A DNA stretch of 14,505 nucleotides from Comamonadaceae bacterium. GTDB taxonomy: Bacteria > Pseudomonadota > Gammaproteobacteria > Burkholderiales > Burkholderiaceae_C. The first letter of the stretch is position 1. Each line of letters starts with the position of its first letter. Shown here piece by piece: positions 13,309 through 14,505 of the stretch. The stretch is from positions 1 to 14,505 of the forward strand of contig CANHKH010000038.1 of assembly GCA_947460165.1 (NCBI GenBank), read 5' to 3'. The notes beneath the pieces are model-generated. The model had not been told where the DNA came from. It ran no database searches and worked only from the letters and a program-made list of their open reading frames with translations. The position numbers and the translations under genes are program-made.

Positions 13309-13341
13309 CAAAAACACGATGTGTGACCAGTGACCTGGAAC

Positions 13342-14505
13342 TCAGGTGCCGCCTTTGAAGTTGGCCTTCTTGAGCAACGATTCATACTGCTGAGACATCA
13401 TGGCGTTTTGCACCTGGGACATGAAATCCATGGTGGTGACCACAATGATCAGCAAAGAAGTGCCGCCAAAATAAAACGGCACGTTGTACTTCAATATCAA
13501 AAACTCGGGCAACAGGCACACAAAGGTGATGTACACCGCGCCCGCCAAGGTGAGCCTGAGCAAAATCTTATCGATGTAACGGGCAGTTTGATCACCAGGA
13601 CGGATACCTGGAACAAACGCACCGCTCTTTTTCAAATTGTCAGCAGTCTCACGGCTGTTGAACACCAAGGCCGTGTAAAAGAAGCAAAAGAACACGATCG
13701 CCGAGGCGTACAACATCACATAAATAGGCTGGCCAGGGGCCAAGCTAGAGGCGATGTCGCGCAACCAAGTCATGCTGTCACCGGTTGAAAACCAACCCAC
13801 CACGGTGGCCGGCAACAAAATAATGGACGAGGCAAAGATGGGTGGAATCACACCGGCCATGTTCAGCTTGAGTGGCAAATGTGAAGACTGACCGCCGTAC
13901 ACCTTGTTGCCCACCTGCCGCCGCGCATAGTTCACCAAAATTTTGCGTTGCCCCCGCTCCACGAACACCACAAAGTAGGTGACCAACGCCACCACAATCA
14001 CAATCACCAGGGCCACGATGATGCTCATGGCGCCAGTGCGAACCAACTCCATCAAGCCACCCATGGCGCTCGGCAGACCCGCCGCAATGCCCGCAAAAAT
14101 GAGAATGGAAATGCCATTGCCCAAACCACGCTCGGTGATCTGCTCACCGAGCCACATCAAGAACATGGTGCCTGCTGTCAAACTGACCAACGCAGTCATG
14201 CGAAAACCAAACCCAGGCGCAATCACCAAACCGGGGGAAGCCTCCAAGGCCACCGCAATGCCCAGCGACTGAAAAATAGCCAAGACCAAGGTCCCGTAGC
14301 GCGTGAACTGCGTGATCTTGCGGCGGCCAGCTTCACCTTCTTTTTTCATTTGCTCGAACGTCGGTACGACGTAGGTGAGCAACTGCATGATGATGGAAGC
14401 CGATATATAGGGCATGATGCCCAGCGCAAACACCGTAAAACGAGACAGCGCGCCACCCGAGAACATGTTGAACAGGTTCAAGATCCCGCCCTGCTGGCTG
14501 TTGAA
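13342..14505 (-). CDS. secY: Protein translocase subunit SecY (5' end outside window)
   Basis: SecY is the channel of the general secretion translocon in the inner membrane, with SecE and SecG. The visible 387 residues run from the plug region (GGILNLFNMFSGGALSRFTV) through MPYISASIIMQLLTY and the cytoplasmic loop with GEAGRRKITQFTRYGTLVLA. They continue with FLMWLGEQITERGLGNGISI, the conserved FVVFVERGQRKILVNYARRQ loop, and FNSRETADNLKKSGAFVPGI, to the C-terminal tail ending KANFKGGT. About eight or nine transmembrane helices are present. Roughly 50 residues including the first helix are missing because the window ends; the frame is open to the edge, so the gene is cut, not broken. It precedes rpmJ directly in the spc operon. 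Confidence 0.97.
   Translation of the reverse strand, partial: FNSQQGGILNLFNMFSGGALSRFTVFALGIMPYISASIIMQLLTYVVPTFEQMKKEGEAGRRKITQFTRYGTLVLAIFQSLGIAVALEASPGLVIAPGFGFRMTALVSLTAGTMFLMWLGEQITERGLGNGISILIFAGIAAGLPSAMGGLMELVRTGAMSIIVALVIVIVVALVTYFVVFVERGQRKILVNYARRQVGNKVYGGQSSHLPLKLNMAGVIPPIFASSIILLPATVVGWFSTGDSMTWLRDIASSLAPGQPIYVMLYASAIVFFCFFYTALVFNSRETADNLKKSGAFVPGIRPGDQTARYIDKILLRLTLAGAVYITFVCLLPEFLILKYNVPFYFGGTSLLIIVVTTMDFMSQVQNAMMSQQYESLLKKANFKGGT

Overview
The window reads as high-GC chromosomal DNA from a betaproteobacterium, most likely order Burkholderiales and probably close to Comamonadaceae. That placement is inferred from the protein sequences and gene neighbourhood; no search was run. 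Most of it is core genome. I see no insertion sequence, phage gene, CRISPR array or complete foreign island.

Layout, left to right. (1) 1-1035, + strand: the C-terminal 344 residues of malate synthase G, with a clear intrinsic terminator. (2) About 1.08-3.16 kb: a loosely packed accessory stretch. It holds an AT-richer patch with a possible minus-strand coding remnant, a 99-aa conserved-looking hypothetical protein, an exported L,D-transpeptidase-like protein with an altered catalytic motif, and a 55-aa Pro/Asp-rich small ORF. (3) 3192-7900: a partial type II secretion locus. A short gspC on the minus strand lies divergent from a tightly coupled gspI-J-K-L-M operon on the plus strand. These encode the minor pseudopilins and the inner-membrane assembly platform. 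gspD, E, F, G, H and N are not in the window. (4) 8076-9698, + strand: an acyl/aryl-CoA ligase of the 2-aminobenzoate/benzoate-CoA ligase type with its own candidate promoter, ending at a strong 16-bp hairpin terminator shared with the convergent tRNA. (5) 9771-14505, minus strand: an initiator tRNA(fMet) gene, then the distal end of the spc operon and the alpha operon. In transcription order this is secY (5' end outside the window), rpmJ, rpsM, rpsK, rpsD, rpoA, rplQ.

The most interesting points are RNA-level: a U1:A72 pair in the initiator tRNA where C1xA72 is the bacterial norm, and unexplained hairpins in the rpsK-rpsD and rpsD-rpoA gaps that could tune S4 and alpha-subunit output. Other points are the split type II secretion locus with a PDZ-less GspC, the SMGC motif of the transpeptidase-like protein, and the low-GC remnant after glcB. 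I found no convincing new multi-gene system.
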